NCBI RefSeq assembly: GCF_040361195.1
Contig: NZ_APNE01000009.1
Origin: Salinisphaera hydrothermalis
GTDB taxonomy: Bacteria > Pseudomonadota > Gammaproteobacteria > Nevskiales > Salinisphaeraceae
DNA length: 64,000 nt
Strand: one strand, 5' to 3'
Part shown: positions 7,932 to 16,312 of the stretch, in pieces
Layout: every line of letters begins with the position of its first letter
How positions within the stretch are numbered: position 1 is the stretch's first letter
Position numbers and translations under genes: made by a program
Notes under the pieces: generated by a model
Told to the model about the DNA's origin: nothing
The model's input: only the letters and a program-made list of their open reading frames with translations
The model's database searches: none

Positions 7932-8975
7932 TTAACCGTCTGTCCCGGTGCGTCCGGGCGTCGGCAGATCCTTGACCGGGCACGCGTCGGTGCCGATGGT
8001 CGGTCGGGTCAAGGCTTCCACGCGTTCGCGCATCGCCGCCGGGTCGCTGACCCAGTCGCGATAGAACGAAAAAGGGCATTCCGCGAGCCCGCTTTCACCG
8101 TCGCCCGAGTCGTGGATGCCGGTATAGCCGCGGTGCAGCAGTTTGAATAGGTGGTTCTGCGACTGGTCGTTGATACGCGCGTCGCGGATTGCCGATACCG
8201 ACAGTTGTGCGTACTGGATGCCATTCTCCTCGGTGCCGCATTCGCCCAGCGTCCGGCCGTCGAAGCCGATGATCGCGGAATGGCCGAAATAGGAATACAC
8301 GCCGTCGAAACCCGCAGCGTTGGCCACGGCGACATACGAATTGTTCGCCCAGGCCATGCATTTCGACATCAGGATCTGCTGTTCCTTGGCCGGGTACATA
8401 TACCCCTGGCAGCGCACGATCAGCTCGGCCCCTTTCATCGCGCAGTCGCGCCAGATCTCGGGATAATTGCCATCGTCACAGATAATCAGGCTGATCTTGA
8501 GCCCCTTCGGGCCGTCGCACACATAGGTGTCGTTGCCGGGATACCAGCCCTCGATCGGGCACCAGGGGATGCATTTGCGATACTTCTGAACGATCTCGCC
8601 AGCGTCGTTGATGAGAAGCAAGGTGTTGTAGGGCGACTTGTTCGGGTGGTCTTCGTGCTGTTCGCCGGTAATCGAGAACACGCCCCAGGTCTTCGCTTCA
8701 CGACAGGCCACAGAAAATATTTCGGTTTCGTCGCCGGGAATGGGCGCGGCCGTGGCCATCATCTCGTCGGGGTCGTACATGATCCCCTGGGTCGAATATT
8801 CGGGGAAGATCACCAAATCCATGCCGGGCAGACCGACCTTCATGCCCTTGATCATCTCGGCGATGTGGCGGGCGTTGTCGAGGACTTCCTCGCGCGTGTG
8901 CAGTCGCGGCATCTTGTAGTTCACGACTGCGACGCCGACAGTATCGGCGCTGCTGGATATATCTCCGTGACGCAT
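7932..8975 (-). CDS. amiE: Aliphatic amidase
   Basis: Hydrolyses short aliphatic amides such as acetamide and propionamide to the acid plus ammonia. The 347 residues follow Pseudomonas AmiE without gaps from MRHGDISSS onward. The nitrilase-fold triad is in place: Glu59 (FPEYS), Lys134 (QKYRK) and Cys166 (IICDDGNYPEIW). It is the last gene of the minus-strand set NCS1 permease, formamidase, FmdB, amidase, 81 bp after fmdB, so it probably releases ammonia from amides imported or sensed by its neighbours. Confidence 0.97.
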   Translation of the reverse strand: MRHGDISSSADTVGVAVVNYKMPRLHTREEVLDNARHIAEMIKGMKVGLPGMDLVIFPEYSTQGIMYDPDEMMATAAPIPGDETEIFSVACREAKTWGVFSITGEQHEDHPNKSPYNTLLLINDAGEIVQKYRKCIPWCPIEGWYPGNDTYVCDGPKGLKISLIICDDGNYPEIWRDCAMKGAELIVRCQGYMYPAKEQQILMSKCMAWANNSYVAVANAAGFDGVYSYFGHSAIIGFDGRTLGECGTEENGIQYAQLSVSAIRDARINDQSQNHLFKLLHRGYTGIHDSGDGESGLAECPFSFYRDWVSDPAAMRERVEALTRPTIGTDACPVKDLPTPGRTGTDG

Positions 8976-9056
8976 GTTTGTCTCTCTTGCTTGGGTTCGT
9001 TTCGAATGAGCCAGCGCGTATGCGAGGGCCTGTGCAACAGGCGCCGAGCTGCAGGG

Positions 9057-9374
9057 TCAGTGGCTGATCATCCAGGGCCGATGCCCGGTGCGTGTGCGGA
9101 TTCCGTCGCGGCGGGCGCTCTGTGTCGCCGTGCCACAGCCGCAACCGGCCGAATGCTGGTGTTTCGTCTCGAACCGGGGGCTATGGGCGCTGCGTTCGTT
9201 GGTCGCATGGGCGTGTCGGATCCCGGCATCAAGCACCGCCAGGCGGGGCGCGGACATGATGCGACCGGCCGATGCCTTGCAAACAGGGCAGTCGGCCGGC
9301 GCATCGCATTCGCTCATGCGCCGGCTCGTCTCGAAAGGACCGCATTCGGGACAGCGATATTCATAGATAGGCAT
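9057..9374 (-). CDS. fmdB: FmdB-family zinc ribbon protein
   Basis: A 105-residue protein starting MPIYEYRCPECG, the FmdB/CxxC-CxxC zinc-ribbon signature, with the second pair in DCPVCK. In Methylophilus, FmdB is encoded beside formamidase and was proposed to regulate it; the molecular role is not settled. Here the start is fixed by GGAG just upstream, at 9381-9384 on the plus strand, and lies 12 bp after the formamidase stop, so the two are co-transcribed. The C-terminal half is low-complexity and ends with an extra GCGCG patch. Confidence 0.92.
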   Translation of the reverse strand: MPIYEYRCPECGPFETSRRMSECDAPADCPVCKASAGRIMSAPRLAVLDAGIRHAHATNERSAHSPRFETKHQHSAGCGCGTATQSARRDGIRTRTGHRPWMISH

Positions 9375-9386
9375 GGCGTGCTCCGA

Positions 9387-10616
9387 TCAGTCGTAGGCGA
9401 TCGGCACGTCGACACGGCCGTCGATATGTTTCATCGGCCCGTCACTGCCGGGATGGATATCGAAATCGAAGATTTCCGACGGAATCCATAGCGTGGCGCA
9501 GGAATTCGGAATATCGACCACGCCGCTGATATGACCCTGTACCGGCGCCACGCCGAGGATGGAATACGCCTGGGCGCCGGAGTAGCCGAATTTCTTCAGA
9601 TATTCGATCGCATTGAGGCAGGCCTGCCGATAGGCGACGTTGACGTCCAGATAATGCTGGTGGCCGGTTTCATCGACCGAAATACCTTCGAAGATCAGAT
9701 AGTCGTTGTAGTTCGGCGTGATCGGGCTCGGTTTGAATATGGGGTTCTTGATGCCGTACTTGGCCATGCCGCCCTTGATGAGCTCGACTTTCATGTGAAC
9801 CCAGCCGCCGGCCATTTCGATGGCGCCGCAGAAGGTGATCTCGCCGTCGCCCTGGCTGAAGTGGAGATCGCCCACCGACAGGCCGCCGCCATCGACGTAC
9901 ACCGGGAAGAAGATCTTCGAGCCGCGCGACAGATCCTTGATATCGACGTTGCCGCCGTGCTCGCGGGGCGGTACCGTGCGCGCGCCTTCCGCGGCCGCTT
10001 TGTCGCGGTCGTCGCCGGTCATGGCGCCCATGTGGGCGGTGGTGGCGACCGGCGGGTTGGCCAGCGGCGGCACGCGGTCCGGATTGGTGGCGATGAGGTC
10101 GGCCTCGCGGCGGTTCCAGGTTTCGAGCAGGTCCCGGCTCGGCAGGCAGCCGATCAGGCCCGGATGGATCAAGCCGGCGAACTGTACGCCCGGCACGTGG
10201 CGGGAGCTCGTATAAAGGCCGTGGAAGTCCCAGATGGACTTCTGGGCATGCGGGAAATGCTCGGTCAGAAACCCGCCGCCGTTTTGTTGGGAGAAAAACC
10301 CATTAAAGCCCCAGGGCGCTTCTTCCTTGGCCCCGATATCCAGCAGATCGACGACCAGTAGATCGCCCGGGGCCGCGCCTTCCACGCCGACCGGGCCGGA
10401 TAGATAATGGACGGTGCTCAGGTCGACGTCGCGCACGTCGGAGGCGTCGTCGTTATTGGCGATCGCGCCCGCGGTCCAGTCGTAGGTTTCCAGGATGAAA
10501 TCGTCGCCCGGCTTGACCCAGCAAGCCATGGGGATGTCCGGGTGCCAGCGATTGTGGACCTGGGGGTTCTCGGTGGCCGGGGTATCGAGATCGACCTTGA
10601 TCAGGGTATCGGTCAT
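9387..10616 (-). CDS. fmdA: Formamidase (FmdA/AmdA family)
   Basis: Hydrolyses formamide to formate and ammonia. The 409-residue sequence is the FmdA/acetamidase fold family: HNRWHPDIP, VHYLSGPVGVEGA, the histidine-rich central part (VPPREHGGNVDIKDL), DLHFSQGDGEI and the GHISGVVDIPN C-terminal stretch. ATG 10616 is chosen because a GGAG (10623-10626 on the plus strand) sits 6 bases upstream and the family begins close to this point; an upstream ATG at 10628 is less likely. It is followed at once by fmdB and preceded by a 302-bp leader holding a very stable hairpin. Confidence 0.96.
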   Translation of the reverse strand: MTDTLIKVDLDTPATENPQVHNRWHPDIPMACWVKPGDDFILETYDWTAGAIANNDDASDVRDVDLSTVHYLSGPVGVEGAAPGDLLVVDLLDIGAKEEAPWGFNGFFSQQNGGGFLTEHFPHAQKSIWDFHGLYTSSRHVPGVQFAGLIHPGLIGCLPSRDLLETWNRREADLIATNPDRVPPLANPPVATTAHMGAMTGDDRDKAAAEGARTVPPREHGGNVDIKDLSRGSKIFFPVYVDGGGLSVGDLHFSQGDGEITFCGAIEMAGGWVHMKVELIKGGMAKYGIKNPIFKPSPITPNYNDYLIFEGISVDETGHQHYLDVNVAYRQACLNAIEYLKKFGYSGAQAYSILGVAPVQGHISGVVDIPNSCATLWIPSEIFDFDIHPGSDGPMKHIDGRVDVPIAYD

Positions 10617-10918
10617 GCCTTGCTCCATGCAGCGGGGAATCGTCGAACGTTGCCGTGGCGGAGCGCCATGGGCTTGATCCCAGTCTTTCGCCGGCTGCAC
10701 TGGGCCGACAATACGTCGGATAACGTAAACGTGACCGTCGGCTTCACAAGCGCTCTGGCAACGGTGGGGCGGTGCCGGAGCACGGGTTCTCGAAGGGCGC
10801 CGAGTTGATGTGGCGATCGTTCATGCGCATACGGATACCAGAACGCCCGGCCGAAGCCGGGCGTTCTGGTCGGGGCGCACAGCCAAGGCTGGGCGCCCGG
10901 TCAAGGCGAGAGACGGCG
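10617..10918. other. Leader between NCS1 permease and formamidase
   Basis: 302 bp without a gene. It carries the hairpin at 10837-10870. I looked for a sigma-54 type -24/-12 site facing formamidase: a GGCAC and a TTGC are present but the spacing is wrong. Whether formamidase has its own promoter here is open. Confidence 0.5.
10837..10870 (-). promoter_or_regulatory. 15-bp perfect hairpin with UUCG loop between permease and formamidase
   Basis: ACCAGAACGCCCGGC (10837-10851) and GCCGGGCGTTCTGGT (10856-10870) are perfect complements. Read on the transcribed minus strand, the loop is TTCG closed by C-G, the exceptionally stable UUCG tetraloop. It lies 48 bp after the permease stop with no T-run behind it, so it may be a processing/stability hairpin or a factor-dependent terminator that sets permease to amidase ratios, or an operator. 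Confidence 0.6.
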
Positions 10919-12550
10919 TCAGGCGCCGGTCTTGCACATATCGTGGCAGGCCCCCTCTAGCGAGCAGCACAGCGAGCAGATCGGCCCGGTATGGAACGGG
11001 CAGTGGACCATGTCCTTCTTTTCGTACTCGAAGCCACAGGAGGTGCACATGATTTCCGAGTCGTGCTCGTGGCCTTTGAGTTCGTTGTCCGAGGTGCGGG
11101 CCAGGTAATACTTACCCTGCGTGATCAGACAGACGATCGGCGACGCCACGAAGGCCAGCCCCAACGCGAGGAAGCAGGAGTAAGCCTGCAGCACATCGCC
11201 GAGATAGCCGAAGAACGCGATCACCGACACGATCGAGGCAAACATCATCGAGCCGAAACCGACCGGGTTGAAGTTGTACAAATGCGCCCGCTTGAACTCG
11301 ACGTAAGAGGGGCTGAGTTTGAGGATCGGCTTGTTGATCACCAGATCGGCGGTTACCGCCCCGATCCAGGCCACCGCCACGTTCGAATAAAAGCCGAGGA
11401 TGTGATCGAGCACCGCGAACATATTGGCTTCCATCAGCGCGAGTGCGATGCCCACGTTGAAGAAGACGTACACCACGCGGCCCGGATGGCTATGCAGTAC
11501 CCGGGAAAAGAAGTTCGACCACGACAGCGAACCGGAATAGGCGTTGGTGACGTTGATCTTCACCTGCGATAGCAGCACGAAGAAGGTGGCGACCGAAAGT
11601 GCGACGAACGGGTTGCCGAACAGATAATGAAAACCGGCCACATACATATGGATCGGCTGGTCCGCCTCGGCCATGGACGTCCCGTTGGCGACCGAGACGG
11701 AGGCAAAGAACGAGCCCATCCACTGTTTGAGCGCGCCGAGAATCACCCAGCCCGGGCCGGCGGCCAGCACCGCGAACCACCACTTGCCGCGATTGGCGCG
11801 GGTTTTGTCGGGCATGAAGCGCAGATAGTCGACCTGTTCGCCGATCTGGGCGATCAGCGACAGCGCGATGCCGGCCGCGGTGCCGAACAGCAGCGGATTG
11901 AACCCGCTGTGCGCCGGATTGGCACCGGTGAAACTCATCCAGTCGGCGACGGCGTGCGGCTTGCCGATCAATACGGCGATCGGTGGCGTGAACAGCAACA
12001 GCAGCCATAGCGGCTGGGTCCACATCTGCAGTTTCGACAGTAGACTCATGCCGAACACGACCAGCGGGATGATCACCATCGCCCCGAGTGCATAGCCGAT
12101 GGCCAGTGGTATGCCGAAATACAGATAAAGCGCCTGGGCCATGATCGACCCTTCGAGCGCGAAGAAGATGAAGGTGAAGCTGGCGTAGATGATCGACGTG
12201 ATGGTCGAGCCGAGATAGCCGAAGCCCGCGCCGCGGGTCAGCAGATCGACGTCGACGTTGTAGCGCGCCGAGTAGTAGGCGATCGGAATACCCGTGAGAA
12301 AGATCACCACGGCCGCGGCGAAAATACCCCAGAATGCGTTCATGAAGCCGAACTGCACGGCCAGCGACCCGCCGATGGCCTGGTCGGCCATGTAGGCGAT
12401 GCCGCCGAGCGCCGCCGTGGCCACGGCATATTCCGACCATTTGCGGAAGGATTTCGGCGCATAACGCAGTGAATAGTCTTCGAGGACCGGGTTATTCACC
12501 CATTTGTTGAAGGTGCGGTTGCGTCCGCCTTCGGTAACCACGCTGCTCAT
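10919..12550 (-). CDS. NCS1-family permease with C-terminal eight-cysteine module
   Basis: A 543-residue inner-membrane transporter of the NCS1 (purine/cytosine/allantoin permease) family with about 12 hydrophobic segments. Conserved stretches include VDLLTRGAGFGYLGSTITS, IGEQVDYLRFMP and SQVKINVTNAYSGS. After the last membrane segment comes a tail not typical of NCS1 carriers, with cysteines at 502, 505, 517, 525, 528, 529, 535 and 539, probably two metal sites. The paralogous transporter half of the divergent kinase gene has the same eight cysteines with identical spacing. ATG 12550 is fixed by GGAG six bases upstream. Being upstream of formamidase and amidase, it most likely imports an amide or related small nitrogen compound (inference). 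Confidence 0.9.
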   Translation of the reverse strand: MSSVVTEGGRNRTFNKWVNNPVLEDYSLRYAPKSFRKWSEYAVATAALGGIAYMADQAIGGSLAVQFGFMNAFWGIFAAAVVIFLTGIPIAYYSARYNVDVDLLTRGAGFGYLGSTITSIIYASFTFIFFALEGSIMAQALYLYFGIPLAIGYALGAMVIIPLVVFGMSLLSKLQMWTQPLWLLLLFTPPIAVLIGKPHAVADWMSFTGANPAHSGFNPLLFGTAAGIALSLIAQIGEQVDYLRFMPDKTRANRGKWWFAVLAAGPGWVILGALKQWMGSFFASVSVANGTSMAEADQPIHMYVAGFHYLFGNPFVALSVATFFVLLSQVKINVTNAYSGSLSWSNFFSRVLHSHPGRVVYVFFNVGIALALMEANMFAVLDHILGFYSNVAVAWIGAVTADLVINKPILKLSPSYVEFKRAHLYNFNPVGFGSMMFASIVSVIAFFGYLGDVLQAYSCFLALGLAFVASPIVCLITQGKYYLARTSDNELKGHEHDSEIMCTSCGFEYEKKDMVHCPFHTGPICSLCCSLEGACHDMCKTGA

Positions 12551-12868
12551 TATCATCTCCGTTGATATCGACCCGAATCGCCCCGGCAGGCCGGGTGGGT
12601 CTGCCGGGGCCATGAGTGCAACGCTGTCCGCTCGATGCGATCCGACGGGGCCGGCATCGCCTCGGGCAGACGGCGGTTCACGCGAGGACGTGAACACCGA
12701 ACGCCGTATTCGGGCGTTCTGCCTGATTCGAGACTCGCTCAAGCCGGCGGGCGGGCATATACGCCGATCAACGCAGGCGCATACGTCATTCGACGTAGCA
12801 GCTGGCGCGTTTCCTGCAGGATCTGGCCGGTAACATCGAAAGCCGGTCGATCGGTTGGGTGGCACGGG
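12551..12868. promoter_or_regulatory. Divergent control region between NCS1 permease and NCS1-kinase fusion
   Basis: 318 bp shared by two divergently transcribed genes. Two inverted repeats stand out: CCCCGGCAG/CTGCCGGGG (12581-12589 and 12601-12609) in the permease leader, and GAACGCC/GGCGTTC (12699-12705 and 12713-12719). The second includes CGGGCGTTCTG at 12711-12721, an 11-mer also present in the hairpin before formamidase (10858-10868). These are candidate operator sites for the neighbouring response regulator; I could not assign promoter boxes. Confidence 0.5.
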
Positions 12869-15800
12869 ATGTCCAGGGAACCCCAACGCGTCGTCAAGAT
12901 CCGTCGTGCCTACAATCGCTGGGTCGGTGACGAAACGCTGGAAGACTACGCGCTGCGGTTTACGGCCCGTTCGTTTCGCAAGTGGTCGGAAATACGCATT
13001 GCCAGCACGGCGCTTGGCGGGATCTCGTTTCTGGTGCTGGAGGCGATCGGCGCCGTGCTCATGCTGCGCTATGGCTTCGTCAACGCCGCCTGCGCGATCG
13101 CCGCCGTGTGTAGCGCGATGTTCATCGTCGGCTTGCCGATCAGCTATACCGCGGCCCGCTATGGGGTCGACATTGATCTGCTCACCCGCGGCGCGGGCTT
13201 CGGTTATCTCGGCTCGACCATCACGTCGTTGATCTATGCCTGCTTCACTTTTCTGTTCTTCGCGCTGGAAGCGACGATCATGGGCCAGGCGTTGTCGCTG
13301 TATTTCGACATCACGCTGCCGCTGGCCTATCTGATCAGCGCGCTGGCCATCATTCCGTTGGTGACGTTCGGCATCACCGCCATCAATCGCCTGCAGTGGT
13401 TCACCCAGCCCATCTGGCTGGCGTTGCTGGTGTTGCCTTATGTATTCATTGCGGTCCGGCAGCCGGAGGCGTTCTCGGCATTTACCGGCTACGTCGGCGA
13501 ACAGGCCACGAGCGGCTTCAACTGGCTCGCCTTCGGCTCGGCCTGTGGCATCGCGCTCGCCTTGATCGGCCAGACCGGCGAACAGGTCGACTATCTACGG
13601 TTTCTGCCCGAACGCACGGCGGACAACCGGGTGCGGTGGTGGGCCGCCGTGCTGGCAGCCGGGCCCGGCTGGGTCGTGCTCGGCGGTCTCAAGATGTTCG
13701 GCGGGGCCCTGCTGGCATTTCTGGCGGTGCGACACGGCCTGCCGCATGCAAGCGCCACCGAGCCGACGCGCATGTATGACGTGGCGTTTGGCTATGTTTT
13801 CTCGTCGCCGGGGCTAGCCATGGCCGCCACGGTGCTGTTCGTGATCGTCTCGCAGGTCAAGATCAACGTGACCAATGCGTATGCCGGCTCGCTGGCCTGG
13901 TCCAATTTCTTCGCTCGCGTGACCCGCAGCCATCCCGGGCGGGTGGTGTGGCTGGTGTTCAACGTGCTGATCGCCCTGATTCTGCTGGAAATGGGCGTGT
14001 TTCATGCCATCGAGCGCGTGCTCGGGCTGTATGCCAACGTCGCGGCCGCCTGGTTCGGCGCGCTGGCCGCGGATCTGATGATCAACAAGCCGCTCGGGCT
14101 GTCGCCCCGGGGCATCGAATTCAAGCGCGCGCATCTGTACGACCTGAACCCGGTCGGTCTGGGGGCGTTCGTTCTTGCCGGCTCGGTATCGCTGGCGGCC
14201 TATGGGGAGGTCTTCGGGCCGGCCGGGCATGCCGCAGCGCCAGCGATCGCGCTCGTCGGGGCCTTTGTGAGCGCGCCGTCGATCGCCTGGTTTACCCGCG
14301 GGCGGTTCTATCTCGCGCGCAAGCCGGCTGCGGCCAGTGAACTCGCGCCCGACAACGGCCGCCATGCGCGTTGTGCCCTATGCGGCAACCGGTTCGAGAT
14401 CGACGACATGGCGGGCTGCCCGGCCTACGCGGGTCCGGTGTGTTCGCTATGCTGCAGCCTCGACATGCGCTGCGGCGATCGTTGCCGCCCGCACGCCCAT
14501 GCCGCGGCGCAGGTCGAAAGCGTACTCCGCGCCATCCTGCCGCGTTCCGTCCTGCCCCATCTGTATACCCGGCTCGTTCGCTATGGCCTCGTACTGGCGG
14601 TGATGGCAGCGGTATTGGTCGCCGCGCTGATCACGGTCTACCTGCAGGTCACGCCGCTGGTGGCGGTCGGCCAGCGGCACCATCTGGCGGATATCTTCCT
14701 CCGCACTTTCTTTCTGATGCTGGTTCCGGTCGGCATTCTGGCCTGGTGGCTCGTGCTCGCGCGCGAAGCCCGCAATGTGGCCCAGCAGGAGACCTCGCGT
14801 CAGACCCAGCTGCTGATGCGCGAGATCGCGGCGCACAAGCGCACCGATGCCAAGCTGGCCCAGGCCAAGGCCGAAGCCGAGGCCGCGAACCGGGCCAAAA
14901 GCCGTTACATCTCCGGGCTCAGTCATGAGCTGCGCACGCCGTTGAACAACGTGCTCGGTTACACGCAGTTGTTGCTGCGCGAGCCGGCCATGCCGCCGGC
15001 GCATGCCGACAAGCTGGCCACCATCCAGCGCAGTGGCGAGCATCTGCTGGCTCTGGTCGACGGCCTACTGGATATCGCGCGCATCGAAGCGGGCCGGGTC
15101 GCGCTGAATCTGGGCGAAATCGATACGCAAGGGCTGCTCGATCAGGTGGACGCGATGTTCGCGCCGCAGGCGCTGGCCAAGGGGCTGGATTTCGTCATCG
15201 AACCGTCGCCGCGCCTGCCCGCCCTGGTGCGGGGCGATTTGCAGCGACTGCGCCAGATCCTGATCAACCTGATCGGTAACGCGATTCGTTTTACCCAGAC
15301 TGGCAGCGTGCGGCTGCGCGTGGGCTATGCCTCCGAAGTTGCGGCATTCGAGGTGATCGATACCGGCCCCGGCATCGCGGACGACAAGCGCGAACAAATC
15401 TTCCTGCCGTTCGAACGCATGGCCGAAGGCAGCGACGGCGGTATCGGCACCGGGCTCGGGCTGACGATCTGTCAGTTGCTCACGCAGCTCATGGGTGGCG
15501 ACCTGACGGTACGTTCCAATACGCCCACGGGCGCGCACTTCGCGCTGCGAGTTTTTCTGCCCAACTGTACGCGCCGCGCCGGCGCGCAGGTGCCGAGTCA
15601 GCGGATCATCGGCTACGAGGGCCCAAGGCGCCATGTTCTGATCGTCGACGATCGCGAGGATCAGCGCCGGATTCTGCGCGCGACGCTGGAACCTCTGGGT
15701 TTTGCCCTGAATGAGTGCGCCGACGGCCCCGAAGCGCTCCATTGGCTGGCAACCGAGCGCACCGATTTGATCCTGATGGATGTGGCGTTGCCGGCGATGG

Positions 15801-16312
15801 ACGGTTTCGAGGCCGCGCGCATGATTCGCGATCGCGGCCTCAGCGAGGCGCCGATCATGGTGGTATCGGCCAATGCCTATGCGGATAACGTCGCACGCAG
15901 CCGGTCCGCGGGCTGCGATGCCTTTCTCGCCAAGCCGATCGATATCAACAAGCTCCTGGATCGCTTGGCAGACTTATTGCGTCTCCAGTGGCAGCGGGAC
16001 GAACTCGATGGCGGGTCGAAGACCGCGGCGCCCCGGATTGCGCGCGTCGACGATGCGCCTCGAAAGCGCCCGGAGCGATCGCCGTTGCCCGCGCCACTGG
16101 CCGCGCGTCTGGCCTCCGCCATCAATGTCGGCCATATGGCAGGCGTTCTGGCCGAGATTGCGGCGATCGAAACCGCGCATCCGGAATATGCGCCATATCT
16201 CGCCGACCTGCGCGATGCCGCCCGGCGGCACGAGCTGATACGCCTGCGCCGGCTGGCCGAAGAAAGCCAGGCCGTCGAGACGCGGAATCGAGAGGAAGGT
16301 GCAGCCACATGA
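12869..16312 (+). CDS. NCS1 transporter fused to hybrid histidine kinase with receiver domain
   Basis: A 1147-residue fusion. Residues 1-480 are a complete NCS1 permease (VDIDLLTRGAGFGYLGSTITS, TGEQVDYLRFLPE, SQVKINVTNAYAGS), clearly paralogous to the neighbouring permease. Next comes the eight-cysteine module (502, 505, 517, 525, 528, 529, 535, 539), then two more membrane segments (about 574-600 and 612-632), a coiled coil, a HisKA helix with His686 (LSHELRTPLNN), an ATPase domain (N box LINLIGNAIRF, G2 box GTGLGLTIC) and a receiver domain (922-1040, Asp971 in LILMDV, Lys in FLAKPID). A 100-residue helical tail has no obvious Hpt histidine. SSS-type transporter kinases such as CbrA are the known analogy. 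ATG 12869 has a weak ribosome site. It overlaps the response regulator by 4 bp. Confidence 0.93.
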   Translation: MSREPQRVVKIRRAYNRWVGDETLEDYALRFTARSFRKWSEIRIASTALGGISFLVLEAIGAVLMLRYGFVNAACAIAAVCSAMFIVGLPISYTAARYGVDIDLLTRGAGFGYLGSTITSLIYACFTFLFFALEATIMGQALSLYFDITLPLAYLISALAIIPLVTFGITAINRLQWFTQPIWLALLVLPYVFIAVRQPEAFSAFTGYVGEQATSGFNWLAFGSACGIALALIGQTGEQVDYLRFLPERTADNRVRWWAAVLAAGPGWVVLGGLKMFGGALLAFLAVRHGLPHASATEPTRMYDVAFGYVFSSPGLAMAATVLFVIVSQVKINVTNAYAGSLAWSNFFARVTRSHPGRVVWLVFNVLIALILLEMGVFHAIERVLGLYANVAAAWFGALAADLMINKPLGLSPRGIEFKRAHLYDLNPVGLGAFVLAGSVSLAAYGEVFGPAGHAAAPAIALVGAFVSAPSIAWFTRGRFYLARKPAAASELAPDNGRHARCALCGNRFEIDDMAGCPAYAGPVCSLCCSLDMRCGDRCRPHAHAAAQVESVLRAILPRSVLPHLYTRLVRYGLVLAVMAAVLVAALITVYLQVTPLVAVGQRHHLADIFLRTFFLMLVPVGILAWWLVLAREARNVAQQETSRQTQLLMREIAAHKRTDAKLAQAKAEAEAANRAKSRYISGLSHELRTPLNNVLGYTQLLLREPAMPPAHADKLATIQRSGEHLLALVDGLLDIARIEAGRVALNLGEIDTQGLLDQVDAMFAPQALAKGLDFVIEPSPRLPALVRGDLQRLRQILINLIGNAIRFTQTGSVRLRVGYASEVAAFEVIDTGPGIADDKREQIFLPFERMAEGSDGGIGTGLGLTICQLLTQLMGGDLTVRSNTPTGAHFALRVFLPNCTRRAGAQVPSQRIIGYEGPRRHVLIVDDREDQRRILRATLEPLGFALNECADGPEALHWLATERTDLILMDVALPAMDGFEAARMIRDRGLSEAPIMVVSANAYADNVARSRSAGCDAFLAKPIDINKLLDRLADLLRLQWQRDELDGGSKTAAPRIARVDDAPRKRPERSPLPAPLAARLASAINVGHMAGVLAEIAAIETAHPEYAPYLADLRDAARRHELIRLRRLAEESQAVETRNREEGAAT

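Noticed and set aside
10758..10776. Possible sigma-54 promoter before formamidase (GGCAC and TTGC on the minus strand)
   Set aside because: The GG and GC doublets are 17 bases apart, not the required 12, so it does not fit the -24/-12 pattern.
12588..12630. Possible sigma-54 promoter before the NCS1 permease (GGACAGCGTTGC on the minus strand)
   Set aside because: Spacing between doublets is two bases short and the -24 block matches poorly.
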